Shown here piece after piece: positions 25,946-35,084 of a DNA stretch of 50,294 bases (position 1 is its first letter; each line of letters starts with the position of its first letter). Made by a program: the position numbers and the translations under genes. Source of the stretch: Candidatus Woesearchaeota archaeon (lineage in GTDB: Archaea; Nanobdellota; Nanobdellia; Woesearchaeales; ARS49). The stretch is taken from NCBI GenBank assembly GCA_016215315.1, contig JACRKG010000046.1:1-50294 (forward strand), read 5' to 3'. Below the pieces are notes generated by a model. It was not told where the DNA came from and did no database searches. It saw only the letters and a list, made by a program, of their open reading frames with translations.

Positions 25946-27136
25946 TTATTTATGAATCAATTCATTTATTCCTTTAGGAAAGTCTTGGCTTTTATAGCTC
26001 TGTTGTGGTTTTCCTGAATAGTGTGTTGTGAATAATTCTTCTATTGTGGTTAATTCGTTTCTTACTAAATTTTTATCTATTTCTGTTATAGACTCTCTAA
26101 CTTCTAATTCATCTGGAAAGAACTCTGCTGTGTTTCTGTTTTCTGATTGTGGTAATTTCTTTTTTCCTTTTATTTTTCCTTCAAATTTTCCTTTTTTGCC
26201 AAAAATAAGTATTTCTGCTTTTTGAGTTGCTTCTTGATTAAATTCTTCTTGATTTTGTTCAACACCTAATTGTTCTTTATTAGCTTCAGAACTTGTTTCT
26301 GATTGTTTGCTTAAAGAAAAATCAACTGTGTAAGTTTCATCATCATAGTTATCATTATATCCTATTACTATTCCTTCAATGCCTATAGGAATTTCTGAGT
26401 CTCTTCCTTTAAGATCTTCAATATCTCCATCATCTGATTTACCAATATATCTAACTTTGCTTGCTAATCTTATTTCTCTACTATCAAAAATACCTTTTGT
26501 TATTATTGTTGACAAGTATTTATTTACTTTTTCAGAAAACTCAGTCACTGGAACTATTGAGGTTAAATTAACTCCGTTTTGTGCGTATTTTTCTAAATAT
26601 TGAGTTATTTTATGAACTTGTGCATATAATTCTTCAAATCTTACATTGTTGTTTATTGCATTTAGAACTCTTGCGAATGATTCTGCAATCAAATCTGTGG
26701 TTATTTTTTTGCTTTCTTTTCCTTCAGGATAAATTTTTGCGTATATTTCCATTAAACTTTCTTTTTCATCTTTTCTGACTGATTGTATTCTTGAGAAAAG
26801 TCCTTCTTCAGTTAGTTCATTGATTCTTCCTTCAAGCACTTTTTTGTCGCGCGTACTTATTAATTTGTTTGTAATTAAAAAAGTCAAACTTTCTCTGGCA
26901 CTAGTAACATCATAATTGCTAACAGAAGCATCCAATTGATTAATTGATTTTACTCTGTTAAAAAGAGCTCTTAGTTCATCGTGTTGTTTTTGTCTACTTT
27001 CCTTGAAATACCAGAAATATCCGTTTTGTAATTTACTATTGAAATCGTTGAGCAATTCTTCTGCTTCTTCGAACTCTTCATATCTTATTGCACGATTTAT
27101 TTGTTCTATTAATTTTCCGCCAGTAGTCCATGCCAT
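25946..27136 (-). CDS. AAA-zone paralogue P1 (SH3-like module, SQDF tail)
   Basis: The 396-residue protein belongs to a family of four in this window (also 27138, 38728, 43553). The order is: a helical N-terminus starting MAWTTGGKLIEQIN with an EEFEEAEELL segment; a second helical repeat-like block (YDVTSARESLTFL); a middle region with YLEKYAQNGVNL and IVPVTEF; a beta-rich SH3-like module (about 225-275: VRYIGK, IPIGIEGIVIGY, YTVDFS). Then come an acidic Gln/Glu linker, a helix LVRNELTTIEELF and a C-terminal SQDFPKGINELIHK motif. No signal or membrane segment is seen. It is the last gene of a three-gene minus-strand operon. Function unknown. Confidence 0.82.
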   Translation of the reverse strand: MAWTTGGKLIEQINRAIRYEEFEEAEELLNDFNSKLQNGYFWYFKESRQKQHDELRALFNRVKSINQLDASVSNYDVTSARESLTFLITNKLISTRDKKVLEGRINELTEEGLFSRIQSVRKDEKESLMEIYAKIYPEGKESKKITTDLIAESFARVLNAINNNVRFEELYAQVHKITQYLEKYAQNGVNLTSIVPVTEFSEKVNKYLSTIITKGIFDSREIRLASKVRYIGKSDDGDIEDLKGRDSEIPIGIEGIVIGYNDNYDDETYTVDFSLSKQSETSSEANKEQLGVEQNQEEFNQEATQKAEILIFGKKGKFEGKIKGKKKLPQSENRNTAEFFPDELEVRESITEIDKNLVRNELTTIEELFTTHYSGKPQQSYKSQDFPKGINELIHK

Positions 27137-27137
27137 T

Positions 27138-28163
27138 TTATTTAGAAACCAATGTGTTTATTCCTTTTGAGAAATCCTGACTAGGGTATTTTTCAGTAAC
27201 TTCAACAGAATAATGTTCTGTGAATAATTTTTGTATTCTATCTAATTCATTTCTGACTAAGTTTCGGTCTATTTCTGTGATTGGTTCACGAACTTCTAAT
27301 TCATCGTTGAGGAATGTTTCTAATGTTTTTTCTAGGTTATTTTGTGTGACTTCTACAATGCAATAACTTATTCCTTCCTCTAGTTGTTGGTAATCTGTAA
27401 CTATTCCTTCGAAACCGTAAATGATCTTAGGATCTCTTCCTGTATCAAAGCCAACATAAGTACATTTCTCAGTATACCTTACTGCACTTCCTACGTCCAA
27501 ATAAGTATCTGAAGGTCCTTTTGATTTTAGTTGAATTAAATAATCTTGAACTGTCTTCAAAAAGTCTTGCAAAGGAACTATTTGGGATAAATTAATTCCT
27601 CTTTGAGTATACTTTTCTAAATAGTTTGTTATTCTGTGAGTTTTGTTGTATAGGTCTTCAAATTTAATTCGTGTATTTGCTGCGTTAATAACGCTTGCAA
27701 ATGATTCAGCAAGTAAATCAGTGCCAATTCTTCGAATTTCTCTACCCTGAGAATAAACATCTGCATATTTTTCCATTAAAGAAATCTTTTCCTCACTTGA
27801 AGATGAATTTCTGATTTGAGAAAGCACACCTTCCTCAGTTATTAAGAATAATTGTGACTCTAAAGCACTTTTTTCCTTTGTTACTATTAATTTTTGTGAA
27901 GTTAATGATTCTAACTTTTCTTTTGCAGTTTTGAGATCGTAATTTGTTATTGCGTTTCTTAATTCGTGGAGTGTTTTTCTTCTATTAAATTGTGTTAATA
28001 GTTCGTGGTATTGATCTATTCTTACGTTTGGCATAGAATCAAAGAACTTAGTATCTATTTTTTCTTTAAATTTGTTCAATAAATCTTCAGCTATTTGAAA
28101 ATCATTCTCCTTCATTGCTTCGTTTATTTGTTCAATTAATTTTCCGCCAGTAGTCCATGCCAT
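27138..28163 (-). CDS. AAA-zone paralogue P2 (SH3-like module, SQDF tail)
   Basis: This 341-residue protein is the tandem neighbour of P1 and starts with the same residues, MAWTTGGKLIEQIN. It has the same helical N-terminal half (YDLKTAKEKLESL, YLEKYTQRGINL), the beta-rich module VRYTEK to FEGIVTDY near 228-265, a helix LVRNELDRIQKLF, and the tail SQDFSKGINTLVSK. Forty nucleotides spanning the end of the preceding gene and the first codons are identical in the P1 and P2 genes, which marks a recent duplication or gene conversion. Spacing to both neighbours is 1 nt, so all three are co-translated. Function unknown. Confidence 0.82.
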   Translation of the reverse strand: MAWTTGGKLIEQINEAMKENDFQIAEDLLNKFKEKIDTKFFDSMPNVRIDQYHELLTQFNRRKTLHELRNAITNYDLKTAKEKLESLTSQKLIVTKEKSALESQLFLITEEGVLSQIRNSSSSEEKISLMEKYADVYSQGREIRRIGTDLLAESFASVINAANTRIKFEDLYNKTHRITNYLEKYTQRGINLSQIVPLQDFLKTVQDYLIQLKSKGPSDTYLDVGSAVRYTEKCTYVGFDTGRDPKIIYGFEGIVTDYQQLEEGISYCIVEVTQNNLEKTLETFLNDELEVREPITEIDRNLVRNELDRIQKLFTEHYSVEVTEKYPSQDFSKGINTLVSK

Positions 28164-28164
28164 T

Positions 28165-28422
28165 TTATTTAGAACCCATCTCTCTTATTTTTCCAACTAA
28201 TCCTGAAACAGGCTCGTTAAGTCCGCCTGTGAATAATCTAACTCCTGCGTCAACACCTATTATTAGTCCTGCAGTTGCTGCTGCTTGAAATCCTAATAAG
28301 TGTCCACCAAAATAAGCGCATGCTGCAATTATTGCTTCATTTTTGAAGTATTTCTTGAAATCGTACATGTCATAAATTGCAAATTCGCTTTTTTTATTTA
28401 ATACGTAATCCTTTATGTCCAT
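28165..28422 (-). CDS. Small membrane protein, first gene of the P2-P1 operon
   Basis: The 85-residue protein has a charged N-terminus and one or two hydrophobic segments between about 30 and 66 (AIIAACAYFGGHLLGFQAAA, then GLIIGVDAGVRLF) rich in Gly and Ala. It may insert in the membrane as a helical hairpin. It stands one nucleotide before P2 and has a leaderless TATA-like promoter. Its location suggests a membrane anchor or receptor for P1 and P2, which is inference. It is not recognised as a known family. Confidence 0.7.
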   Translation of the reverse strand: MDIKDYVLNKKSEFAIYDMYDFKKYFKNEAIIAACAYFGGHLLGFQAAATAGLIIGVDAGVRLFTGGLNEPVSGLVGKIREMGSK

Positions 28423-28443
28423 ATGTTATAATATTGCCCGAAG

Positions 28444-28453
28444 ATTTAAATAA
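28444..28453 (-). promoter_or_regulatory. TATA-like box of the P2-P1 operon
   Basis: On the minus strand TTATTTAAAT lies 22-31 nt before the start at 28422. Confidence 0.55.
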
Positions 28454-28495
28454 GTTGTTGTTTATTATTACTCCATTTTTCAGGAGATGTTTAGG

Positions 28496-28843
28496 AGCTC
28501 AGGCCTCCCCACTGAGTGTGCTTTCTGTGTTGTTTAATAGAAGTGGAGGCATAGACAGTCCATAAAAAAGTTGATAAATTTTGTATGTGCACTCGCAGAG
28601 TTATTCAATTATTAATCTTCAATGCGCTAGCGTTGACAAAGTGTTCCGCCCGCTTAGTCCGGTGAAGTACTCCGTGCGCACAACATTCATGCGGGCGGCA
28701 AGGGAAAAATTTTAGATTGATAAAAAAATAACTCAGAATAACTTAAACAGGATACCAAAACAAAGCTGTTACTAGCTATGAGCTTGTAAATCATTTAATA
28801 ACATAAAAAATCATGACAGTCTAGAATTTATTCATGCGGGTCA
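28496..28843 (-). repeat. Inverted copy of a ~347-nt structured element (copy 1)
   Basis: Read on the minus strand, it begins at the TGA stop of the Fic gene (28843-28841) with TGACCCGCATGAATAAATTC and ends with a hairpin plus CTGAGCT (28502-28496). It shares near-identical blocks with 42427-42773: the first ~45 nt; CCCTTGCCGCCCGC; GCGGGCGGAACACTTTGTC; a GTGCAC; and the terminal CTGAGCT. A GC-rich hairpin is formed by 28698-28691 with 28653-28646, and a terminal one by GCCTCC and GGAGGC (28550-28545 with 28508-28503). The 418-nt gene-free stretch 28423-28840 is almost all this element. Confidence 0.7.
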
Positions 28844-30085
28844 TTTTATCAATCCGCTTCCAATCTTCAGATTAATGTGCTTAAGATTTGTGAATACTAT
28901 TTCTTCAATTAAAATGTTGAATGTTGCATCGTCTCTTTTTGTGGATCTTTTTGTCAAGTCTAAATAAAGATCAAAGTAGCCTATTGGTAAATCTAATATG
29001 GGTATTTTGTGGCTTCTTAGAATGTGAAGCATTAAAAGTCTGGCCATTCTGCTGTTTCCGTCAATAAATGGATGAATTCTCTGAAATTCATTATGAAAGA
29101 ATGATGCAAACTTAATGATTTCTCTAATTTTTCTTTTTCTTGATTCAAACAAATTATATCGGTCTAATAAAGAACTTAATTTTGTTTTTATCATACTCCA
29201 ATCTGATGTTTTGAATTTTGGGTTTAGTTTTATTATTACATTTTGGGTTCTTATTATTCCAGCACCATAAATTTGTGCCATTGCAATTCCATGATAAGTT
29301 AATATTAAATCCAAGGTTAATTTCAATTTGTTGTTTGCGTTCTTCATCATTAATTCAATGGCTTTTTCATAATTTGTTATTTCTTTTATGAAGATTAATT
29401 TTTGTTTTTCAGGAATGACATCTTCTAATATTAATTTTTGAGTTTCGGGAAGTGTTAAAGGATTTCCTTCTAAATGAAGGCTTGAATAAATAAAATTGGC
29501 TTTATTCTTTTTTTCTAACTCTTTGAAAAGAGAAGGGTTAATTCTTAAATTCTTTTTATACCGTCTTAATTCTTTTTTTATTTCTTTGATGAAAGAATGT
29601 CTTTTTGAAGCATAAAAATGAATTTTTTTGCCAAAAAATCTCATTAAATCTATTAGGAAGTGGTGTCTCAATAATTTGCACTTCAAAGGTTTTCTAGAAA
29701 GAATAATTAAAAAACCATACTTGAACAACGCATCGACGTAAAAACTAAAAGTTTGAGGGTGAACTTTTACATCTTTTATTGCGAAAAATTCTTTTTTCAA
29801 AGCTCTTTCAATAAATCTGACCATTTCTCTTTTCAAAATTAAATTATAGTTAATCAGATTATTTGTACAGAATAAAAGCAACTTAAACAATTTTATTGAC
29901 TTTTCATTGTGCAATACTTTGACTGTGTTTTTTCTTTCAACATATTTTTCTCTTTCTAATTCTAAAACTTTGTTAAAAACAACTTGGTATTCCTTATCTG
30001 GTTTGTTCAGAGCTTTAACTATATCAATAACTCTAACTTCCCCTTTGGTGGCTATAACGTAAAATACATCATATTTTGACACCAT
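28841..30085 (-). CDS. Fic domain protein with winged-helix-like N-terminus
   Basis: The 414-residue protein has an N-terminal winged-helix-like region (about 1-60: GEVRVIDIVKALNK then REKYVERKN) and a long helical linker. The C-terminal Fic domain has motif HPFIDGNSRMAR at 338-349, keeping catalytic His338, with Ser for Gly in the GNGR part. The inhibitory motif SLHLEG (202-207) is intact, so autoinhibition through Glu206 is expected. Fic enzymes usually AMPylate proteins; the winged helix suggests coupling to transcriptional control. The stop codon is the first triplet of the 347-nt repeat. It contrasts with the inactive-looking Fic protein at 24998. Confidence 0.88.
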   Translation of the reverse strand: MVSKYDVFYVIATKGEVRVIDIVKALNKPDKEYQVVFNKVLELEREKYVERKNTVKVLHNEKSIKLFKLLLFCTNNLINYNLILKREMVRFIERALKKEFFAIKDVKVHPQTFSFYVDALFKYGFLIILSRKPLKCKLLRHHFLIDLMRFFGKKIHFYASKRHSFIKEIKKELRRYKKNLRINPSLFKELEKKNKANFIYSSLHLEGNPLTLPETQKLILEDVIPEKQKLIFIKEITNYEKAIELMMKNANNKLKLTLDLILTYHGIAMAQIYGAGIIRTQNVIIKLNPKFKTSDWSMIKTKLSSLLDRYNLFESRKRKIREIIKFASFFHNEFQRIHPFIDGNSRMARLLMLHILRSHKIPILDLPIGYFDLYLDLTKRSTKRDDATFNILIEEIVFTNLKHINLKIGSGLIK

Positions 30086-30190
30086 ACAGTTTAAATGATT
30101 TCTAAATATATAAATATTGCGCTATTATTCACTTTTTGTTTAGAAATACTAAATTTTTTATGCTAAATAAACGCGAAAAAACACCCAGAA

Positions 30191-30817
30191 TCATTCTATC
30201 TTAAAAGAGTCCACCCATTCTTCTTTGAACAAATTGTGAGGTATTCTATTTACTTCTTCTATGTTACCTTCAAACTGTAGCGTTATTACAATTTTTGAAT
30301 CTTTTCTATTTACATCAAGACTAGAAATTGTGTACTTATCAGTTCCCAATACTTCTGTTAATTCTTTATCTTTAACATTTTTGTTGGCTGTTATAATTAT
30401 TTTTTTCTGATACGAACCAATACCTCTGAATTTTAGCTTACTATCAACGTAAATAACAACCCAAATTAATGCATAAATAGTAACACCTAACAAGTAATCT
30501 CCTACTCCAATTAGTACTCCTATGATTGAAAATAACCAAATGCTTGCTGCACTTGTGAAACCAAAAACTTTTTCGCTATTCCTGATTAATGCTCCTGCAC
30601 CTAAAAAACCAACACCAGTAACTATGGAGCCCATTAATGGTAAGGGATTTTCAGGATTAAAAATAATTGCAGTAATTCCTAAAGCGCAAGCTCCAACAGA
30701 AACGAAAGTAAAAGTGCCAAAACCTATTGGTTTGTGAGCTTTTTGTCTTTGAAGTCCATACACTAGTGAAAGAATGAATGTGAGAAAGATTCTTAAAAAA
30801 ATGATTTGTAATTCCAT
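30191..30817 (-). CDS. MgtC/SapB family membrane protein
   Basis: The 208-residue protein has about four membrane helices in its first 120 residues, with the family signature GVGFLGAGALIRN near 68-80 and FTSAASIWLFSIIGVLIGVG. It is followed by a soluble C-terminal domain (about 130-208) of ACT-like alternating strands and helices. MgtC proteins modulate Mg homeostasis or the membrane ATPase in bacteria; the archaeal role is unknown. It is monocistronic and divergent from the DUF3810-like gene. Length is typical. Confidence 0.9.
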   Translation of the reverse strand: MELQIIFLRIFLTFILSLVYGLQRQKAHKPIGFGTFTFVSVGACALGITAIIFNPENPLPLMGSIVTGVGFLGAGALIRNSEKVFGFTSAASIWLFSIIGVLIGVGDYLLGVTIYALIWVVIYVDSKLKFRGIGSYQKKIIITANKNVKDKELTEVLGTDKYTISSLDVNRKDSKIVITLQFEGNIEEVNRIPHNLFKEEWVDSFKIE

Positions 30818-30890
30818 ACGCTGTTAATAATAAACAGTCTTTAAATAGTTTTTGAAAAAATTATAAATTACAAGTTAAAAAGAACAAATT

Positions 30891-31814
30891 ATGCCAAAAA
30901 AAATGCACATTGAGAGTTTAAGCACGAAGCTGCCCATTCCGTTATTTGATTCAGTAATGGCAACTGCTTTACTTAGCATGGGCACAGAGTATGCCGGTTT
31001 AACAAACGTAGCTCAGTACTCATCGCTTGCAAATACTTTTTTACTTGCTGTATGGCTGTCTTCAAGTATTCCTTATTTTATTGAATCAAATTTTGCAAAA
31101 AGAATAAATTTTCAAAAACAATTTGGTGCTGATATAAAAACTCTTCAACAACAATCTTTAGGAGAAAGATTTGAAGAAATAGAAAAATTAACCGAAAAAT
31201 TAAACGATGAATACTTGCCTCAAGATTATGAACGGAAAGAATTGGCAAAATTAGTTAATAAAGAATTAGAAGATTATTTAGAAAGTATTACTGGTGTTAG
31301 AGTTGAAACAAGCGATAGAATTAGAAATTTCGGAATTGTTAAAATGTTAATGCCTTTTGCTTTAGGCGCATGCCAACCTATTGACGGGGAAATTTATATT
31401 TTTAAAGATATGGGCGTTTTTGAACCTCATGTAATAACTCATGAATTGGCTCACAGGCATGGTTATGGTAAAGAATTGCATGCTCAAGCACTAGCATATT
31501 TGGCATTAATGAATTCAAAAAATCCCGTATTTATGCAGTCTGCTAATTGTGAAAGATTGAAAAGACAAATAGGTGTCGTTAATTATGAAGATAGAAGAAG
31601 TGCTAGAGAGTTTACTGAAAATTTAGATTTAAGGGCAGAATTACGAGGAGATTTTTTAAGATTAATGAAAAGACCTGGGATTTATGAGCGTGTGGTGTCC
31701 TTGGCAATGCTTCCAGTATATTCTTTAAGAATGAAATTAACAGGACAAAATGGACTGAAAGATTACGGTGAAGGATTCACTAATTTCTTGCATACAATTG
31801 GAAATAAAGTTTAG
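30891..31814 (+). CDS. DUF3810-like membrane-associated zinc metallopeptidase
   Basis: The 307-residue protein contains HELAH at 184-188, followed by Glu195 in KELHAQALAYLAL, a gluzincin-like arrangement. The HELAHRHGYGKE segment resembles the DUF3810 family, where it reads roughly HEIAHQRGF.RE. A hydrophobic N-terminal part (about 20-63) may hold one or two membrane segments; a short one occurs near 150-160. Function in proteolysis of membrane or envelope proteins is inferred. It has its own promoter with ATTATAAATT 22-31 nt before the ATG. Confidence 0.72.
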   Translation: MPKKMHIESLSTKLPIPLFDSVMATALLSMGTEYAGLTNVAQYSSLANTFLLAVWLSSSIPYFIESNFAKRINFQKQFGADIKTLQQQSLGERFEEIEKLTEKLNDEYLPQDYERKELAKLVNKELEDYLESITGVRVETSDRIRNFGIVKMLMPFALGACQPIDGEIYIFKDMGVFEPHVITHELAHRHGYGKELHAQALAYLALMNSKNPVFMQSANCERLKRQIGVVNYEDRRSAREFTENLDLRAELRGDFLRLMKRPGIYERVVSLAMLPVYSLRMKLTGQNGLKDYGEGFTNFLHTIGNKV

Positions 31815-31894
31815 TGTCTTTCTTGATACCTACAAATATTTGCGATTTCAGTTGAAGTCCTTAATAGAGTGCTCTTAAGAGCGTGTTTTACTAT

Positions 31895-33301
31895 CTAGTC
31901 GTCTTCTGTTCCTTCACCATCAAATACTATTCCTGAATTCGTGCAGAATTGTTTGTATTTTTTGTAAAGCCATAAATTAACGTCATTGTTTTGTTGGTTA
32001 CCGAATAATAAACTTGACACTACTTCGTCTAACATTGCTTTTCTTTCTTGTTCACTTCCTCGCTTGAAATTTCCAGTGAATTCTTTTGTATTGTGATAAT
32101 TTCTTATTGCCTGATTCCATGAAAGTCTCGGCAATAATTCATGAACAACTGGATCGCTTGTTGAAGGGCATAAAACGAACTCTAGTAATTCTGGCTTTAA
32201 TTGCATGGCGTATCTTACTAAAATTGAAGGGTTAATTGTATCTTTGAATGTTCTTCTTGTTTTGTCTAATTCTTTTAATAAACCATCAAAGTCTTGGTAT
32301 TCTTCATCAAGTGATTTTCCTAAACCCCTTGAAGCAGCTTCATAAATTTCATTCAAATCTTTAACTCTTTGTTCTACTACAGCAGTACTTGGTTGATAAA
32401 ATCCAAGATCTAGCAGTTTTAATAATACGTGTTGATAGTCTTTGCCTGGTAGAATGAGTAATCCTTGAGGGATTTTTGCGTTTTCAAAAGGATTTTCTCC
32501 AAAATAAACTAAAACATTGACATTTTTTTCAGGAGAGTAAAGATAAAATAATTCGCTTTTTTCATTTTTTATAACGCAAGAATTTGTTTCTGCGCTCACT
32601 TCTTGGTTTTCTATAACTTGATATCTAGATAATGATCCTAGAATCTTTCTTAAATTTAGTGCTCTCGTTGTAACTTTATCAACTGCTTTAGGATCTAATA
32701 CTTGTTCTGGATCTTTTTCGAAGTCTTTTATTAATTCAGTTAATTCTCTTAGTTTTTCAACTGTTTTCATTGGTGTTTCTAAGCGAACAGATAATTGGTA
32801 TGGCCCTGGAGTAAATTTTTCGGGGAATAAAACTATTTCTTTTAAATCTAAAGCTCCTCTTTTCGAAACTACTTTTCCAACTAATGCTTCATGAATTGAG
32901 AAGTCTCTTATCATTGCTCCTCCTTCTAAATATATTTTTCCAATTAAAGGATTCATATGAGATCTTGCTTGAGTAAAATTATCTGCTCCTGCTTGGCTTA
33001 ATGACATTAGTATTACTACATCCAAAGGAGTGCTTAATGCATAAGCTCCAGAAAAATCAAGATAATCAACAGACTTAACTCCTTTAATATCTAAAGCGGA
33101 TAGTGCAGCAGCAAAATGCATATGTTCTTCATCTTGAAGTTGGTATAAATTAGGAAAATTGATTTTCAAAACTTTTTTCTGCGAATACGCAGAAAAAGCC
33201 AAAAAATCTTTTTCGAGTTTGGAAGTGTTAACATCCCCACGACTATCTTGAACTATTTGTTTTAATTTGTACAATTCCGCAAGTTCTTTTAGTGTTTTCA
33301 T
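31895..33301 (-). CDS. Operon B protein of unknown function (468 aa)
   Basis: Translation from ATG 33301 gives 468 residues; a TTG at 33325 would extend it into the preceding gene, but the ATG lies 13 nt after the ATPase stop and is preferred. The protein is unrecognised. The N-terminal 30 residues are helical; a middle part (about 70-230) looks alpha/beta, with DVVILMSLSQAGADNF and a strand-rich VRLETPMKTVEKLREL segment. A basic/acidic C-terminal half ends with an acidic tail (FDGEGTEDD). No signal or membrane segment. As the last gene of operon B it is likely a partner of the divergent AAA+ ATPase. Confidence 0.82.
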   Translation of the reverse strand: MKTLKELAELYKLKQIVQDSRGDVNTSKLEKDFLAFSAYSQKKVLKINFPNLYQLQDEEHMHFAAALSALDIKGVKSVDYLDFSGAYALSTPLDVVILMSLSQAGADNFTQARSHMNPLIGKIYLEGGAMIRDFSIHEALVGKVVSKRGALDLKEIVLFPEKFTPGPYQLSVRLETPMKTVEKLRELTELIKDFEKDPEQVLDPKAVDKVTTRALNLRKILGSLSRYQVIENQEVSAETNSCVIKNEKSELFYLYSPEKNVNVLVYFGENPFENAKIPQGLLILPGKDYQHVLLKLLDLGFYQPSTAVVEQRVKDLNEIYEAASRGLGKSLDEEYQDFDGLLKELDKTRRTFKDTINPSILVRYAMQLKPELLEFVLCPSTSDPVVHELLPRLSWNQAIRNYHNTKEFTGNFKRGSEQERKAMLDEVVSSLLFGNQQNNDVNLWLYKKYKQFCTNSGIVFDGEGTEDD

Positions 33302-33314
33302 TCTATTTGCATTT

Positions 33315-35072
33315 TTATTGTGCAACTGCTGTTTCTTGAGCTGTTGGGTCTTTAACTTGATTTAACATTTCAAACATTTGTTCAACTTCTTCCGAATGTT
33401 TCTTTGCGTAAGATGCTCTTTCTATTTCTTGTCTTGTGTCGATGTATTCTTTAAATTTTCCAATTATGTTATCTCTTGTTAGCTTTCCTTTTAATTGAGC
33501 GTTTCTATTTGCAACGTTTTCTTCAAAGCTTTTTCCTAAATCCTCTTCGGTTACGTTTACGCTTCTTAATTGTTTTAGTATGTGTCCGATTTCTCTGTTG
33601 TTTAAAGGTACGCTTCCTGGGCATTCTAGTAAGTATTTTCCTATTGCGAGCCAGTCTTCTTCTGGAAGAGAAACTCCTCCATCTGTTCCTTTTGTTAGTG
33701 TTTTTCTTGCTAATTCTGCAAAGTCTTCTGCTTTTTCAAATCTCTTAAGTTCTAATAGTACGTCAAATAATCTGCTTTTTGTTGCATCATCTATTTCGTC
33801 AATGTAGTTTGCGTCCATTATTGCTAGGAATTTTCCGTCTTTTGGAACCATTGTTCCGTCAAACATTTTGAAGTAAACTCCCATAGTATTTTGTTGTTCT
33901 GCAGTTAATTCTCTTTTTCTTGAAGTGAATATTGTGTCTGCGTCAGCAACGTACATCATAACTATTCCCTGGAAATTCTTTATTTTCTCTCCTAATGCGG
34001 ATAGTTCGTTAGCTGTTTTGTTCTGATAATGTGATGCATAATCAGTTACGCTGTGAGTTAATATCCATAATGGAATTCCTTTTCTTCTGCATAATTCTGC
34101 AAATGTTTGTAGGTATGCGTGTGCTGTGAATGTTTTTCCGCATCCTGGAGCTCCATAAGTAAAAATTGTTCCTGCTGGATCAAAAGGATTTTTCTTTTTC
34201 TCAAAATCGTATGCAGCTACTTTTAACATGTTGTCCCACAATATTTTTCCAAAGTCTTGTGCTCCTATGACGTCTTCTTTTGTTACTCTCATTATTTTAT
34301 CATCAACTACTACTGTGTTGTATTTCCTCTTGAATTCTCCATTCTTTATTGAGTAATTTCCATATTTTACAACTAATTGATCTACACTATACTGTTTAGC
34401 TAAGTCATCAAATGTAGCCCAATTAAATTGGTTAATCCAAGATGTGAAGATTGCTTCTAGGGTGTTCTTAATTTCATCTTCAGTTACTGGTAGTCCTGCT
34501 TTTCTGTTATCTTTGTAAGTTTTGTTTAAGTTTCCTTTAGCTGCTTCTGCAAGTGCTAGTGCTAACTCATCTCTATCTACGCTTGAATCGCCCATTGCTC
34601 CGAACGTAAATTGATTTTTAACATCTGCTTTTTCTGAATTCAAAAGTGCAAGTCCGACATTTCCTGCGAAGAATAATGCATATCTGTTAAAAAAGAATCT
34701 TGCATCAGTTATTTGTTTTTGTAACTCTTCTATTTCTTTTGCGCCCTTAGGGTCTGCTGTTAGAACTTGTTCTATTTTTTGAGTGTATTTTCTTTGTTGT
34801 ATTTCTTCTAAAGCTCTTAATCTTGCTCCTAATCTTTGTTCTAAAGTTAGCACATCCATTTCTTTTCTTAATTCTAGAGAAGCATTCCTGAATACGCCTA
34901 TTGCTTGTTCAAAAGCGCTTAAATATTCAATTTGTTGAGAAGTGTTTCTAGTATCTGCAGAATACAACTTTAGTATTTCTGTGTACGCATTTTCTGGATT
35001 TTGACTTATTAATTTTTTTATTTTTTCTAAATCTTCATTCACTTTTTGATCAATTATTATTTCTTTTGCCAT
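33315..35072 (-). CDS. Divergent AAA+ ATPase with altered Walker B (operon B)
   Basis: The 585-residue protein has an N-terminal helical/coiled-coil region (about 1-125), a linker domain, and an AAA+ module from about 270. Walker A is GAPGCGKT (307-314). The Walker B position reads VMMYVADADTIF (371-382), so the usual Asp-Glu is Ala-Asp. Sensor-1-like MDANY (419-423) and an arginine finger in SRLFD (433-437) are present. ATP binding is likely; hydrolysis may be weak or use the shifted acidic residues. A helical C-terminal domain follows. It is in an operon with two upstream and one downstream gene (gaps of 12 nt and 13 nt around it). This is one of three AAA+ proteins in the window. Confidence 0.85.
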   Translation of the reverse strand: MAKEIIIDQKVNEDLEKIKKLISQNPENAYTEILKLYSADTRNTSQQIEYLSAFEQAIGVFRNASLELRKEMDVLTLEQRLGARLRALEEIQQRKYTQKIEQVLTADPKGAKEIEELQKQITDARFFFNRYALFFAGNVGLALLNSEKADVKNQFTFGAMGDSSVDRDELALALAEAAKGNLNKTYKDNRKAGLPVTEDEIKNTLEAIFTSWINQFNWATFDDLAKQYSVDQLVVKYGNYSIKNGEFKRKYNTVVVDDKIMRVTKEDVIGAQDFGKILWDNMLKVAAYDFEKKKNPFDPAGTIFTYGAPGCGKTFTAHAYLQTFAELCRRKGIPLWILTHSVTDYASHYQNKTANELSALGEKIKNFQGIVMMYVADADTIFTSRKRELTAEQQNTMGVYFKMFDGTMVPKDGKFLAIMDANYIDEIDDATKSRLFDVLLELKRFEKAEDFAELARKTLTKGTDGGVSLPEEDWLAIGKYLLECPGSVPLNNREIGHILKQLRSVNVTEEDLGKSFEENVANRNAQLKGKLTRDNIIGKFKEYIDTRQEIERASYAKKHSEEVEQMFEMLNQVKDPTAQETAVAQ

Positions 35073-35084
35073 TTTTTATTTACC

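Noticed and set aside
28423-28840. Possible tRNA or known RNA gene in the gene-free stretch
   Set aside because: No acceptor/T-arm consensus or known RNase P or SRP RNA core was found; the stretch is explained by the 347-nt element.
33302-33325. TTG start for the 468-aa operon B protein
   Set aside because: It overlaps the preceding ATPase end; the ATG at 33301 gives ordinary spacing.
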